Below are positions 1-6,064 of a stretch of DNA of 9,282 bases, in pieces. Each line of letters starts with the position of its first letter. Position 1 is the stretch's first letter. Below the pieces are notes generated by a model. The model was not told the DNA's origin. It made no database searches and saw nothing but the letters and a program-made list of their open reading frames with translations. Source of the DNA: Synechococcales cyanobacterium PMM_0085. GTDB lineage: Bacteria; Cyanobacteriota; Cyanobacteriia; Elainellales; Elainellaceae. The position numbers and the translations under genes are program-made. The stretch covers positions 1 to 9,282 of the forward strand of contig CASBQJ010000374.1 in the NCBI GenBank assembly GCA_949127705.1, in the 5' to 3' direction.

Positions 1-564
1 CCTAGCCAGCTCAAATCGGGCGGGTTACTCGACTGGCGCGATCGCCCTACCGCAGAGCTAATTGAAACGGCAACGGTGCTGCTTCTAACCCAATGCCCCG
101 CCAGTTGGGACGAGCTGCAAGTTTCCCTAGAGCGCGCGATCGCCGCTAATCAGCAGCTGGCGATCGCCTATACTCCTCCCGAGGCAAAGACACCAGACGC
201 AGTTTGGCAGATGCTGATCGGGATAGCTAAATATCTGAGTCGCACGGCCCAATCAGCAACTCGCAAGCAGCTCTTAACTAAGTTGAATATAGGCGATCGC
301 TCGCTACAGCTTGGGTTACAGGCATTAACCCTGCTGGACTTTGAGATTACTCCATCCCCCTGCTGTGAACTCTTTGCGTCGGCTTGCGACTTTTGGTGTC
401 GGTGGGACAAAGCCGAACAGCCTAGCTCCACAGCCGACCAACGGTCGGACGCGATCGCCCAATTTTTAGCAGCCGTCCGCGAAGATCAGTTTCGCCGTCA
501 GTATTTCTATAGTCTGCCTCTGTCTGCAATTCAAACCGTTGCCGAACTTGTGGGCAGACGCTGA
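1..564 (+). CDS. recJ: Single-stranded-DNA-specific exonuclease RecJ, C-terminal part (5' end outside window)
   Basis: The reading frame is open from base 1 and ends at TGA 562-564, so about 187 C-terminal residues are visible. No catalytic DHH/DHHA1 motifs fall inside the window. The assignment rests on resemblance to the C-terminal region of cyanobacterial RecJ: a stretch reading IAYTPPEAKTPDAVW, then IGIAKYLSRT, then a winged-helix-like run with GDRSLQLGLQALTLL (about residues 94-112 of the visible part). RecJ is a 5'-3' ssDNA exonuclease used in recombinational and mismatch repair in the cytoplasm. The gene is HIP1-rich, with five copies in 564 bp. It converges on the thioredoxin gene with only 26 bp between the two stop codons, and no obvious intrinsic terminator lies between them. 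Because the catalytic domain is not visible, another protein sharing this C-terminal domain cannot be fully excluded. Confidence 0.72.
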   Translation, partial: PSQLKSGGLLDWRDRPTAELIETATVLLLTQCPASWDELQVSLERAIAANQQLAIAYTPPEAKTPDAVWQMLIGIAKYLSRTAQSATRKQLLTKLNIGDRSLQLGLQALTLLDFEITPSPCCELFASACDFWCRWDKAEQPSSTADQRSDAIAQFLAAVREDQFRRQYFYSLPLSAIQTVAELVGRR

Positions 565-590
565 AGTGTCCAGAACTGCTGCTAAAGAGC

Positions 591-950
591 CTAAGCCGTA
601 TAGCTATAGCTTGTCCGCAGGGCGTCAATAGCAGACTGAAATGTTTTCGCTGCGCTGCGGATTTCATCCGAGCTGTGAAAGTTGTCGAACCGATGCAAAA
701 CGGTTCCCTGCTCTAGTAGGACAAGAGTAGGCAACGTAGTCAAGCGATACGCCGTCGCTAGTTTCAAGTTATCGTCAGCATTGATGCTAACTAGCTTGAC
801 TTGCACTCCACAGTCAGATTGGAGCTTGATCAGCAAAGGATTAACGATTCGGCAAAGACCACACCAAGGTGCCCAAAAATTAATTAAAACAGGCATGGTG
901 GACGCTAAAACTTCGTCCGGAAAATTGCTTTCATTGACAGAAATTACCAT
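591..950 (-). CDS. Thioredoxin-family protein with WCGLC active site
   Basis: This is a small cytoplasmic disulfide oxidoreductase of the thioredoxin fold, 119 residues from the ATG at 950-948. It shows the hallmark FWAPWCGLC (redox cysteines about residues 29 and 33) and the cis-proline loop TTLPTL (Pro about 74). The residue between Gly and the second Cys is Leu, where classical thioredoxins have Pro (CGPC), so its redox potential or partners may differ. About 15 extra residues follow the usual end of the fold. The frame extends upstream to an ATG at 992 (133 residues) and TTG codons at 995 and 998. None of these starts has a clear Shine-Dalgarno. I prefer 950 because thioredoxins usually begin just before the first strand (VISVNESNF), and because the upstream extension lies within a local sequence duplication. 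It lies downstream of Z-ISO on the same strand and may be co-transcribed with it. Its substrate is unknown. Confidence 0.85.
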   Translation of the reverse strand: MVISVNESNFPDEVLASTMPVLINFWAPWCGLCRIVNPLLIKLQSDCGVQVKLVSINADDNLKLATAYRLTTLPTLVLLEQGTVLHRFDNFHSSDEIRSAAKTFQSAIDALRTSYSYTA

Positions 951-973
951 AGCTTTTTCTAAGGTTCGAGGTA

Positions 974-1033
974 TGCCTTCAATCTTTGCCATCAACAAAA
1001 ATCTATTTTGCTTTCAATCTTTGGAATCTATTT
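974..1033. repeat. Degenerate local duplication at the thioredoxin 5' end
   Basis: TGCCTTCAATCTTTG (974-988) and TGCTTTCAATCTTTG (1009-1023) differ at one base and are 35 bp apart. AATCTATTT also occurs twice (1000-1008 and 1025-1033). Together they look like an old tandem duplication with a 10-base length difference. It spans the spacer after Z-ISO and the alternative ATG at 992 of the thioredoxin, which argues for the downstream start at 950. No function is implied. Confidence 0.6.
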
Positions 1034-1045
1034 GGGATCATTCTA

Positions 1046-1885
1046 TTAGCCTATGGCACCTGCTGAACGAATGAACCACGGATGTGCCCACCAAAGTAGT
1101 CCTATAAATATAGCAATCCCTAAATAAGAAGGGCGTAAAAACTCTTTTAATTCAATGGTTTGACGCCCTTGAGCAATGGCCCAGAATGGCACCACTGAGG
1201 TACGTGATTTCAAGGTTTCAAAGGATTCTCCATAGCGTTGCCGTAGACGGCGATCGCCATGCCAGACTCCAAACAGGTGATGTAAAATCAGCCCCGCTGA
1301 AGTCACCAGCATAAATGTGGTGCCTAACCACAGGGTATGGGCAATGCACCAGATTACCTGACCCACCATCTGCGGATGGCGAGTAATCCGAATAATCCCG
1401 GTTTCATACAGGTGCACTTCGGGTTTCTGGATCGCTGCAATTTCTAATAAGTTAAATGTTGCCGGATAAAGAAAAATAAACGAGATCGCCGATAACACCC
1501 ACACAATTGATTCAACTATCGGCTGCCCCTGAAAATTCCATAGCTGTAGCCCGTCATAGCGGTGCTGGATGAAATAGACAATTAAAATAACTGCCAGCGG
1601 TAGACTAACTAGCGCAAATAGAACCCGATAAAACCGCGCACCTACTAGCTTTTCGGCTTGAGGGCGAAGAGCTGCTAACCCGCTATGGGCGATCGCAAAC
1701 CCAAGCAACAAACCCATCATGACAACATGACTAGATGAAACCCAAGCGTATGGCACAAGCAACAATGACGATGGGACAGGCCAAGCATGGGCACCGAAAG
1801 ACAATCCCACACTGTGTTCTAGAATACTAGAAATTGCAGATTCAGCCAATATAGCGCGACTGGAACTTGCCCAATTTTCGATCAT
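1046..1885 (-). CDS. ziso: 15-cis-zeta-carotene isomerase (Z-ISO, NnrU superfamily)
   Basis: Z-ISO is an integral membrane, heme-b-dependent isomerase that converts 9,15,9'-tri-cis-zeta-carotene to the 9,9'-di-cis form, between the phytoene and zeta-carotene desaturase steps. The 279-residue protein has about five hydrophobic segments (roughly residues 56-75, 85-105, 125-148, 176-200, 254-270). It shows the motifs I recall from plant Z-ISO in order: FAIAHSGLAALR (His67), YFIQHRYDGLQLW (His108), TFNLLEIAAI, RITRHPQMVGQVIWC with AHTLWLG (His170, His183), HHLFGVWHGDRR (His202-203) and RTSVVPF. These conserved histidines include the expected heme ligands. The general NnrU family is the alternative, but the plant-like motifs make Z-ISO more likely. 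The start chosen is ATG 1885-1883, preceded by GGGGGTTGGAA; a TTG at 1900 is also in frame. The first 55 residues look poorly conserved, and an internal start near the MM at residues 56-57 is possible. It follows cruF and cruG on the same strand. Confidence 0.88.
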   Translation of the reverse strand: MIENWASSSRAILAESAISSILEHSVGLSFGAHAWPVPSSLLLVPYAWVSSSHVVMMGLLLGFAIAHSGLAALRPQAEKLVGARFYRVLFALVSLPLAVILIVYFIQHRYDGLQLWNFQGQPIVESIVWVLSAISFIFLYPATFNLLEIAAIQKPEVHLYETGIIRITRHPQMVGQVIWCIAHTLWLGTTFMLVTSAGLILHHLFGVWHGDRRLRQRYGESFETLKSRTSVVPFWAIAQGRQTIELKEFLRPSYLGIAIFIGLLWWAHPWFIRSAGAIG

Positions 1886-1909
1886 TTCCAACCCCCACAA
1901 CGTTCCCCG

Positions 1910-1992
1910 ATGCCGTTTGCTGCTCCCGCCAGATCATGTGTCAATCTGTCACTCAAAGTTCATCTAAGAAACATGGCATTGACAAACGGCAT
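1910..1992. repeat. 10-bp perfect inverted repeat upstream of Z-ISO
   Basis: ATGCCGTTTG (1910-1919) and CAAACGGCAT (1983-1992) are exact inverted copies 63 bp apart, and pairing can extend by one G-T and one C-G outside. Within the right side, GGCATTGA occurs twice in direct orientation (1975-1982 and 1988-1995, 13 bp apart). The left arm is 25 bp upstream of the Z-ISO ATG. This could be an operator pair or a long-range mRNA stem in the Z-ISO leader. The sequence shows the symmetry only. Confidence 0.5.
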
Positions 1993-2007
1993 TGATATCT
2001 TAATGAT
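1979..2007 (+). promoter_or_regulatory. Candidate sigma70-type promoter for a + strand small RNA
   Basis: A perfect -35 hexamer TTGACA (1979-1984) is followed after 17 bp by AATGAT (2002-2007), four of six matches to the -10 consensus. Predicted transcription would start near 2014 and run away from Z-ISO. No + strand protein gene lies downstream, but a terminator-like hairpin does. The -35 box lies between the two GGCATTGA repeats and overlaps the right arm of the inverted repeat. Confidence 0.42.
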
Positions 2008-2013
2008 TACAGG

Positions 2014-2095
2014 TGAATGAATGTTGAGGGAGTGAGTCGCTTCTTGCCAGCCGACCTTGGATGGCATACCTCTTAGCGATCGCTCCCTTTTTATT
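2014..2095 (+). ncRNA. Candidate small RNA with intrinsic terminator between Z-ISO and cruG
   Basis: From the predicted start near 2014 to the T-tract, the transcript would be about 80 nt. Its 5' arm 2027-2041 (AGGGAGTGAGTCGCT) pairs with 2075-2088 (AGCGATCGCTCCCT) as a 14-bp stem with one G-U pair and one bulged G (2036). TTTTTATT follows on the + strand (2088-2095), as in a Rho-independent terminator. The 33-nt loop contains a further GCCA/TGGC pair. On the minus strand the hairpin is not followed by T residues, so it is a poor terminator for cruG. I do not recognise the family; the ACTCCTCACAC motif I recall for the cyanobacterial RNA Yfr1 is absent. Both promoter and transcript are inferred. 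Confidence 0.4.
2025..2095 (+). terminator. Strong hairpin plus T-tract on + strand
   Basis: A stem of 14 pairs (arms 2027-2041 and 2075-2088) is followed by five T and then ATT. The 3' arm contains a HIP1 octamer (2076-2083), but the complementary 5' arm is not a HIP1 copy, so the pairing is not just the HIP1 palindrome. It is oriented to stop + strand transcription, in a region where all nearby protein genes are on the minus strand. Confidence 0.55.
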
Positions 2096-2131
2096 AGTTA
2101 TTTCTATTGGCGATCGCGACTCAACGCCTCC

Positions 2132-3334
2132 TCATGACGACCGCTCATAATGACGACCGCGCCATTGAGTTGGAGTATGGATTGAAGACAAAAAAATTCG
2201 TAGAACCGCTAGGGGATCAGCTAAGGGAGAGAGCCAAAATACCCACGGCGCTTTTCCGTCAGTTTGGTCATAGGATGGCAAAATGGCCCACTGCATCCCA
2301 ATCCGAATCAAAATTAACAGGGCGTTGATCCCGAGCGCCAACCGCAAGGGCAATGAATCGTAGCCTAGTGCCAGCCAGCCCATTAAAACCGGAGCGGCAA
2401 TCCACGGCAGCCCCTGAACAGCTAACAAAAAGCCTAAATCACCCCATTTTTGAGCAGGCGCACAGGCATCTTTTAAATCTAGCGATCGCCCCCATTCTCG
2501 CCAAGTTTCGCTAGCGCCTTCATACATTCGCACTTTGACCAAGCGAGAGCCATCTAAAAACCCAACCTTCGCCCCTTGCTCAGCCGCCACTCGCGCCAAA
2601 GTCACATCATCACAAAACGACGAGCGGGCGCTAGCATAGCCATCTAACTGAGCCAACAGCGATCGCCGCACTAAAAAACATTGCCCGTTTGCCATCACCC
2701 GTTCACTGCCATCGCCATCGGCTCCTACCGGCCCAAAACGGTACAGTAACGTCATCAGGAGAGCCGGCTGCAACCACCATTCTCCGGGATATTTCAAAAT
2801 AAACTGAGGCGCAAGCGACACTAAATCGTATCCCGCTGCATTGGCTGTTGCGATTAAGCTAGCAATCAATCCGGGCTGTGGCACCGTATCCGCATCCATC
2901 CCCAATACCCATTTACTTTGCTCAGACGTGTGCAGAAACCCGATATGTAATGCCCAAGGACGACCCACCCAGCCAGATGGCAGCGGATCGTCTTGCATGA
3001 GGCGAAAACGGGGATCGCGATGTTGAATCCGTTTAACTAAGTTTCCAGTGCCGTCTGTAGAGCGACTATCAACAACCAATACTTCCCTCAGCTCATAGCT
3101 CTGACGGCTCAGCCCTGCCAAACAGGGAGACAGACGATGCGCTTCATTTAAGGTTGGCACAACGACGCTCACGGTGCCGATCAAATCGGGGGTGGCGGGT
3201 TGAGGTAATAAAGGCGGTGTCCGACTAGGTCCCTTGACCAACCGAGATAATAAAATGGCCAGCGCAGGCAACTGAAGCGCAAACAGCATGAAGGCGATCG
3301 CACCCACCACTGCACTGAAAGAGAAGTCGCTCAA
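2132..3334 (-). CDS. cruG: CruG-type carotenoid glycosyltransferase (GT2 family)
   Basis: CruG is the glycosyltransferase that attaches a sugar to the 2'-hydroxyl of myxol-type carotenoids, after CruF hydrates the psi end. The protein is 400 residues and membrane-bound. An N-terminal hydrophobic segment (about 8-32) leads into a GT2 fold with VVPTLNEA (58-65), VVDSRSTDGT (87-96), the metal/nucleotide-sugar motif DADT (147-150), MANGQC (214-219), a CDD acidic motif (241-243) and SETWREWGRS (275-284). Hydrophobic segments follow at about 300-350 and 364-384. The start is TTG 3334-3332 with no strong Shine-Dalgarno; the next ATG would be about residue 16 and would cut into the membrane segment. 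It begins 44 bp after the cruF stop, so the two are probably one transcript. Adjacency to cruF supports CruG over a generic GT2. The sugar donor cannot be read from the sequence. Confidence 0.87.
   Translation of the reverse strand: MSDFSFSAVVGAIAFMLFALQLPALAILLSRLVKGPSRTPPLLPQPATPDLIGTVSVVVPTLNEAHRLSPCLAGLSRQSYELREVLVVDSRSTDGTGNLVKRIQHRDPRFRLMQDDPLPSGWVGRPWALHIGFLHTSEQSKWVLGMDADTVPQPGLIASLIATANAAGYDLVSLAPQFILKYPGEWWLQPALLMTLLYRFGPVGADGDGSERVMANGQCFLVRRSLLAQLDGYASARSSFCDDVTLARVAAEQGAKVGFLDGSRLVKVRMYEGASETWREWGRSLDLKDACAPAQKWGDLGFLLAVQGLPWIAAPVLMGWLALGYDSLPLRLALGINALLILIRIGMQWAILPSYDQTDGKAPWVFWLSPLADPLAVLRIFLSSIHTPTQWRGRHYERSS
2134..2160. repeat. Short tandem duplication at the cruG 3' end
   Basis: ATGACGACCGC occurs at 2134-2144 and again at 2150-2160, a 16-bp period. 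On the minus strand the first copy read gives RGRH and the second, in another frame, supplies the last codons and the TGA stop of cruG. It may be a recent slippage duplication that set the present C-terminus. Confidence 0.6.
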
Positions 3335-3378
3335 AACGGTGAATACCCAAAACGTTTGGACTCGGCGATCGGCAAGGG

Positions 3379-4317
3379 CTATTTAGTAGCTGCCCCAACT
3401 GGCACGGTGGGCTTGAGGCTTTCCGCAGCTGGCTCAACTAGAACAACAGCACCTTGACTCAACAGATTCTGCTTAGAAATTTGATAGCACAGCAGCGCTG
3501 GAACAACTCCCAACGCCAAGCCTAACAAGACAGGGATCCAGATGCCAGACGCCAAACTCATCACCATCGCAAATGTAAAGTTCCCTAAATACACCGTCAA
3601 CGGCAAGCTGAGCTGAGCCACCGAAATTTGGCGGATGCGTCCTCGCCAAAGCAACGCAGCCACCGACATAAATACGACCCCTGTACCCATCCAGCCTGCA
3701 AAATTTTGGTAGGGCATGCCGAAAAAGGCACCGGGCTGATGCCAATACCAAAAGGGCATGGCCGTTTGGCTCATCGCTGGATCGAGCACAAAATCCCACG
3801 AGGTTAGCATTAAAGCACCCAAGGCGATCGCACCCACCTGGCGCAACCCAACCCAGCTAGTTGAACCCGTTGCCGTCTGGTTTAAGCCCAACCCCACTCG
3901 GGCTAGCAAATAAGCAGATAGCCCCAGATAAAACCAGGAAAGCGGAATGGTAAACGGTACCAAGCCAGCAATTTTGTATCCTAGGCCGTTGAGATACGAA
4001 TAGTCGCCGAAGGGGAACCCTACACTCGTACCCAGAAGTTCACTGGTGAGAGAAATACCAATTGCCGGAATGCAAAAAGCCAGCCAATCTCGCAAACCAA
4101 GCGTGCGGTAGGCGTAGAGGGCAACGGCGATCGCACCCAATAAAATGTAAACGACGCCCCCGCCCGCCATACTCCAACGAAACAAGGTTGCCCCCGCTGG
4201 CAGCAACGCCAAAAACTCGGGATGGGGCATGACAAGGAGCAACCCTGCCAATCCAAATGCCATCGCCACCAAATGCCCTAGCAGACATCCGCGCTCAATC
4301 GCTACCAGTCGCTCCAT
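3379..4317 (-). CDS. cruF: CruF carotenoid 1',2'-hydratase (DUF422-type membrane protein)
   Basis: CruF adds water across the 1',2' double bond of the psi end of gamma-carotene-type substrates, giving the 1'-hydroxy group found in myxol and its glycosides. The 312-residue protein is very hydrophobic, with about seven to eight membrane segments. Family-type motifs seen in loops are SELLGTSVGFPFGDYSY (92-108), TIPLSWFY (123-130), TSWDFVLDPAM (172-182), and MPYQNFAGW (201-209). Acidic and aromatic residues in these loops are the likely active-site candidates by family analogy. The tail after about residue 285 is polar and probably not part of the core. The start ATG 4317-4315 is well supported by GCGGAG seven bases upstream. 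It is the first gene of the minus-strand run and lies 44 bp before cruG. A TTGTAA/TAAAAT promoter candidate is found about 100 bp upstream. Confidence 0.9.
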   Translation of the reverse strand: MERLVAIERGCLLGHLVAMAFGLAGLLLVMPHPEFLALLPAGATLFRWSMAGGGVVYILLGAIAVALYAYRTLGLRDWLAFCIPAIGISLTSELLGTSVGFPFGDYSYLNGLGYKIAGLVPFTIPLSWFYLGLSAYLLARVGLGLNQTATGSTSWVGLRQVGAIALGALMLTSWDFVLDPAMSQTAMPFWYWHQPGAFFGMPYQNFAGWMGTGVVFMSVAALLWRGRIRQISVAQLSLPLTVYLGNFTFAMVMSLASGIWIPVLLGLALGVVPALLCYQISKQNLLSQGAVVLVEPAAESLKPTVPVGAATK

Positions 4318-4670
4318 GACAAACTCCGCAGAAGACTACGCCTGAACAAAACCACGAATCATCCCCGAGGGGAAGCCAAATCTATCCTTAAAGTCGTTAG
4401 CCCAATATGCCTGAGCCGAGATTTTAAGTAGAGCTAAGATTTTTACAAAACTTAAAACACTAGTCACCGTATCCTATCCCAGAAAGATAAGGTTTGTAAA
4501 TTTTTCAATTTTTAATCATTCTCGATACTTTGATCAGCGATTTTGGGATGCAAGCATTCCCCCTGTTCTATAGACTTTTAGAGATTAGACCTCCTGCATC
4601 AGCTGTTTGTCACCAAAGCTGAAAACCAACTCATGGCCTCAAGCAGGACTCATGCAGATGTCTATAGGAA
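4318..4670. other. Divergent intergenic region between cruF and the CofE-like gene
   Basis: This 353-bp spacer contains no credible gene. The cruF-proximal part has a short palindrome TCCCCGAGGGGA (4362-4373), which would lie in the cruF leader. The centre (about 4421-4535) is strongly AT-rich and holds the cruF promoter candidate. On the + strand a TATAGA (4569-4574) could serve as a -10 box for the CofE-like gene, but I find no well-spaced -35 for it. No HIP1 copy falls in this spacer. Confidence 0.6.
4421..4448 (-). promoter_or_regulatory. Candidate promoter for the cruF-cruG transcript
   Basis: On the minus strand TTGTAA (4448-4443, four of six matches to TTGACA) is followed after 16 bp by TAAAAT (4426-4421, five of six matches to TATAAT). 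Transcription would start near 4414, leaving a leader of roughly 97 nt before the cruF ATG. The leader would include the TCCCCGAGGGGA palindrome. Support is from consensus matching only. Confidence 0.45.
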
Positions 4671-5894
4671 ATGAATGATTCAATCCATTTACTGGGAGTT
4701 GTTGTGGTTGCAGGGATGATTACGACTGGGTTGGGCATTTTAGCGGCGATCGCGGGGTTGGGAGCGCTGGCCATAGAGCAGCAGTTCCGCCGCCGTCCAG
4801 GCAATGCTCTGGCAGTCACGCCAGGTGAGTGGAACTTAGAAATATACGAACCCCACCGATACTTATTGGTCGGCGAGGTCGAGTTCTGCAACCTGAGCGA
4901 ACGGTTAGAAATTATGGTGCCCCATGTCGAAGCGGAGGCAACGCTATTGTCGAAAGGGTCGTTAGCGGGGATAACTCACCAGATCCGAGTCATGCCCAAA
5001 CACGCCGATGCGCCCGCCCGCCCCGACGGCTATTGGTTTGGCTACATTGTTAAAGTCGGCAAACGGACTAAAGCAGAACTCACCTTAGAAATTAAAGGTG
5101 ACGACCTGAGCCAGCTGCAAGCCGTTTGGATCAGAATTGACTACGTCACCTACGGGCCGCAGGGGCGCATTCCCAAAACCCGCCATGTGGTAGTCCCGCT
5201 TAAATTTCCGGCGCTAGATGAACCCGATCGCTGGCGACCCACAGCGGCCGCAGACGTGATGCCCATTCGCACTCATCTGCTCACCCATCTAGATAATCCG
5301 GTCACGGTCGTCAAGCGGTATGTCCTGCCCCACGCTCAACCTGGCGATGTGGTGACCCTGGGCGAGTCCCCTGTGGCGATTATGCAAGACCGTTTTATTT
5401 ACCCTAGCGAAATTAACCCTGGCTGGTTGGCTAAGCGGTTGTGCTACTACTTTATGCCCACGTCTAGTTTGGCCACCGCCTGCGGCATGCAAACCCTAGT
5501 TAACCAGGTTGGTGCATGGCGAGTGGCAGGGGCATTTTTGGTGGGGGCGATCGCCAAAAAAGTCTTCAAAAAACCTGGCGTGTTCTACCAACTGGCTGGC
5601 GAACAGGCTCGTCTAATTGATGACATCACCGGGACGCTGCCGCCTTACGATCAGTTTATTGTCTTAGGTCCCGACCAACCTCAGCGCATCGTGGATCAAA
5701 TTAAGCAAGAGACAGGACTATCAGCCGCGATTGTAGATGTGAATGATTTGAGAGCCGTCAAAGTTCTGGCCTCTACCCCCGACGTCACCCTAGAGTTTTT
5801 AACCCAGGCATTAATCAGTAACCCAGCTGGCAATGCTGACGAACAAACCCCGGTGGTACTGATTCGTCCCACCGACACTCTCAGAAAATCCTAG
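4671..5894 (+). CDS. Membrane-anchored protein with CofE-like (F420-0:gamma-glutamyl ligase-like) C-terminal domain
   Basis: Residues 6-35 of this 407-residue protein form a hydrophobic anchor rich in Val, Gly, Ala and Leu, followed by positive residues (FRRRPG). Residues about 55-185 are rich in beta strands and lack motifs I recognise. Residues about 205-365 resemble the CofE-like proteins annotated in many cyanobacteria: QPGDVVTLGESPVAIMQDR (223-241), SSLATACGMQTL (265-276), a hydrophobic stretch at 284-295, LIDDITGTLPPYDQFIVLGP (315-334) and IVDVNDL (354-360). CofE adds glutamate to coenzyme F420-0, but most cyanobacteria are not known to make F420, so the real substrate is probably different and is unknown. 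The start is ATG 4671. AGGA lies only one base upstream, which is poor spacing, but later starts would cut the anchor. It is flanked by a divergent cruF and, 170 bp downstream, by the GNAT gene; neither indicates a role. Confidence 0.72.
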   Translation: MNDSIHLLGVVVVAGMITTGLGILAAIAGLGALAIEQQFRRRPGNALAVTPGEWNLEIYEPHRYLLVGEVEFCNLSERLEIMVPHVEAEATLLSKGSLAGITHQIRVMPKHADAPARPDGYWFGYIVKVGKRTKAELTLEIKGDDLSQLQAVWIRIDYVTYGPQGRIPKTRHVVVPLKFPALDEPDRWRPTAAADVMPIRTHLLTHLDNPVTVVKRYVLPHAQPGDVVTLGESPVAIMQDRFIYPSEINPGWLAKRLCYYFMPTSSLATACGMQTLVNQVGAWRVAGAFLVGAIAKKVFKKPGVFYQLAGEQARLIDDITGTLPPYDQFIVLGPDQPQRIVDQIKQETGLSAAIVDVNDLRAVKVLASTPDVTLEFLTQALISNPAGNADEQTPVVLIRPTDTLRKS

Positions 5895-6048
5895 GCTCAG
5901 ATCCCACCATTGCTTGCTGCTATTCGCCAGAAACTACCAAGCGTTGGATTGCCTAGGCGGGGAAGGGAGGATATCTTTAGATTTAGAGTATGTTTAATGC
6001 CTCAATTTATCCCGTCTCCGACAAAGGGATGTAGCATAAATGTAGAGT

Positions 6049-6058
6049 CGTAGCTACG
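6049..6058. repeat. 10-bp palindrome at the ribosome-binding position of the GNAT gene
   Basis: CGTAGCTACG is a perfect palindrome ending six bases before the ATG at 6065. No AGGAG-like sequence is present there, so the start looks leaderless-like or Shine-Dalgarno-independent. The palindrome could be a protein site or chance. The preceding spacer (5895-6048) also contains GCCTAGGC (5951-5958) and a purine run (5959-5970), with no convincing promoter. Confidence 0.4.
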
Positions 6059-6064
6059 CCAATT

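Noticed and set aside
682..1074. 130-codon + strand frame opposite the thioredoxin
   Set aside because: The opposite strand encodes a clear thioredoxin with WCGLC and cis-Pro; the + strand product has no motif and is Ser/Thr-rich in an arbitrary way.
1046..1885. Nitric-oxide-related NnrU annotation
   Set aside because: The protein is in the same superfamily, but the motifs RHPQMVGQ, AHTLW, HHLFG and GDRR and the carotenoid neighbours fit Z-ISO better, and no denitrification genes are present.
2075..2095. Hairpin as the terminator of cruG
   Set aside because: On the minus strand the stem is followed by CAACATTC, not T residues; the T-tract is on the + strand side.
2107..2328. Open frame on the + strand over the 3' end of cruG
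   Set aside because: It lies opposite the well-supported cruG coding sequence, has no ribosome site and no recognisable protein features.
5990..6034. Possible 14-codon leader peptide before the GNAT gene
   Set aside because: The purine-rich GGGAGG (5965-5970) is about 19 bases from the ATG, too far for a ribosome site, and the peptide shows no attenuation-type codon run.
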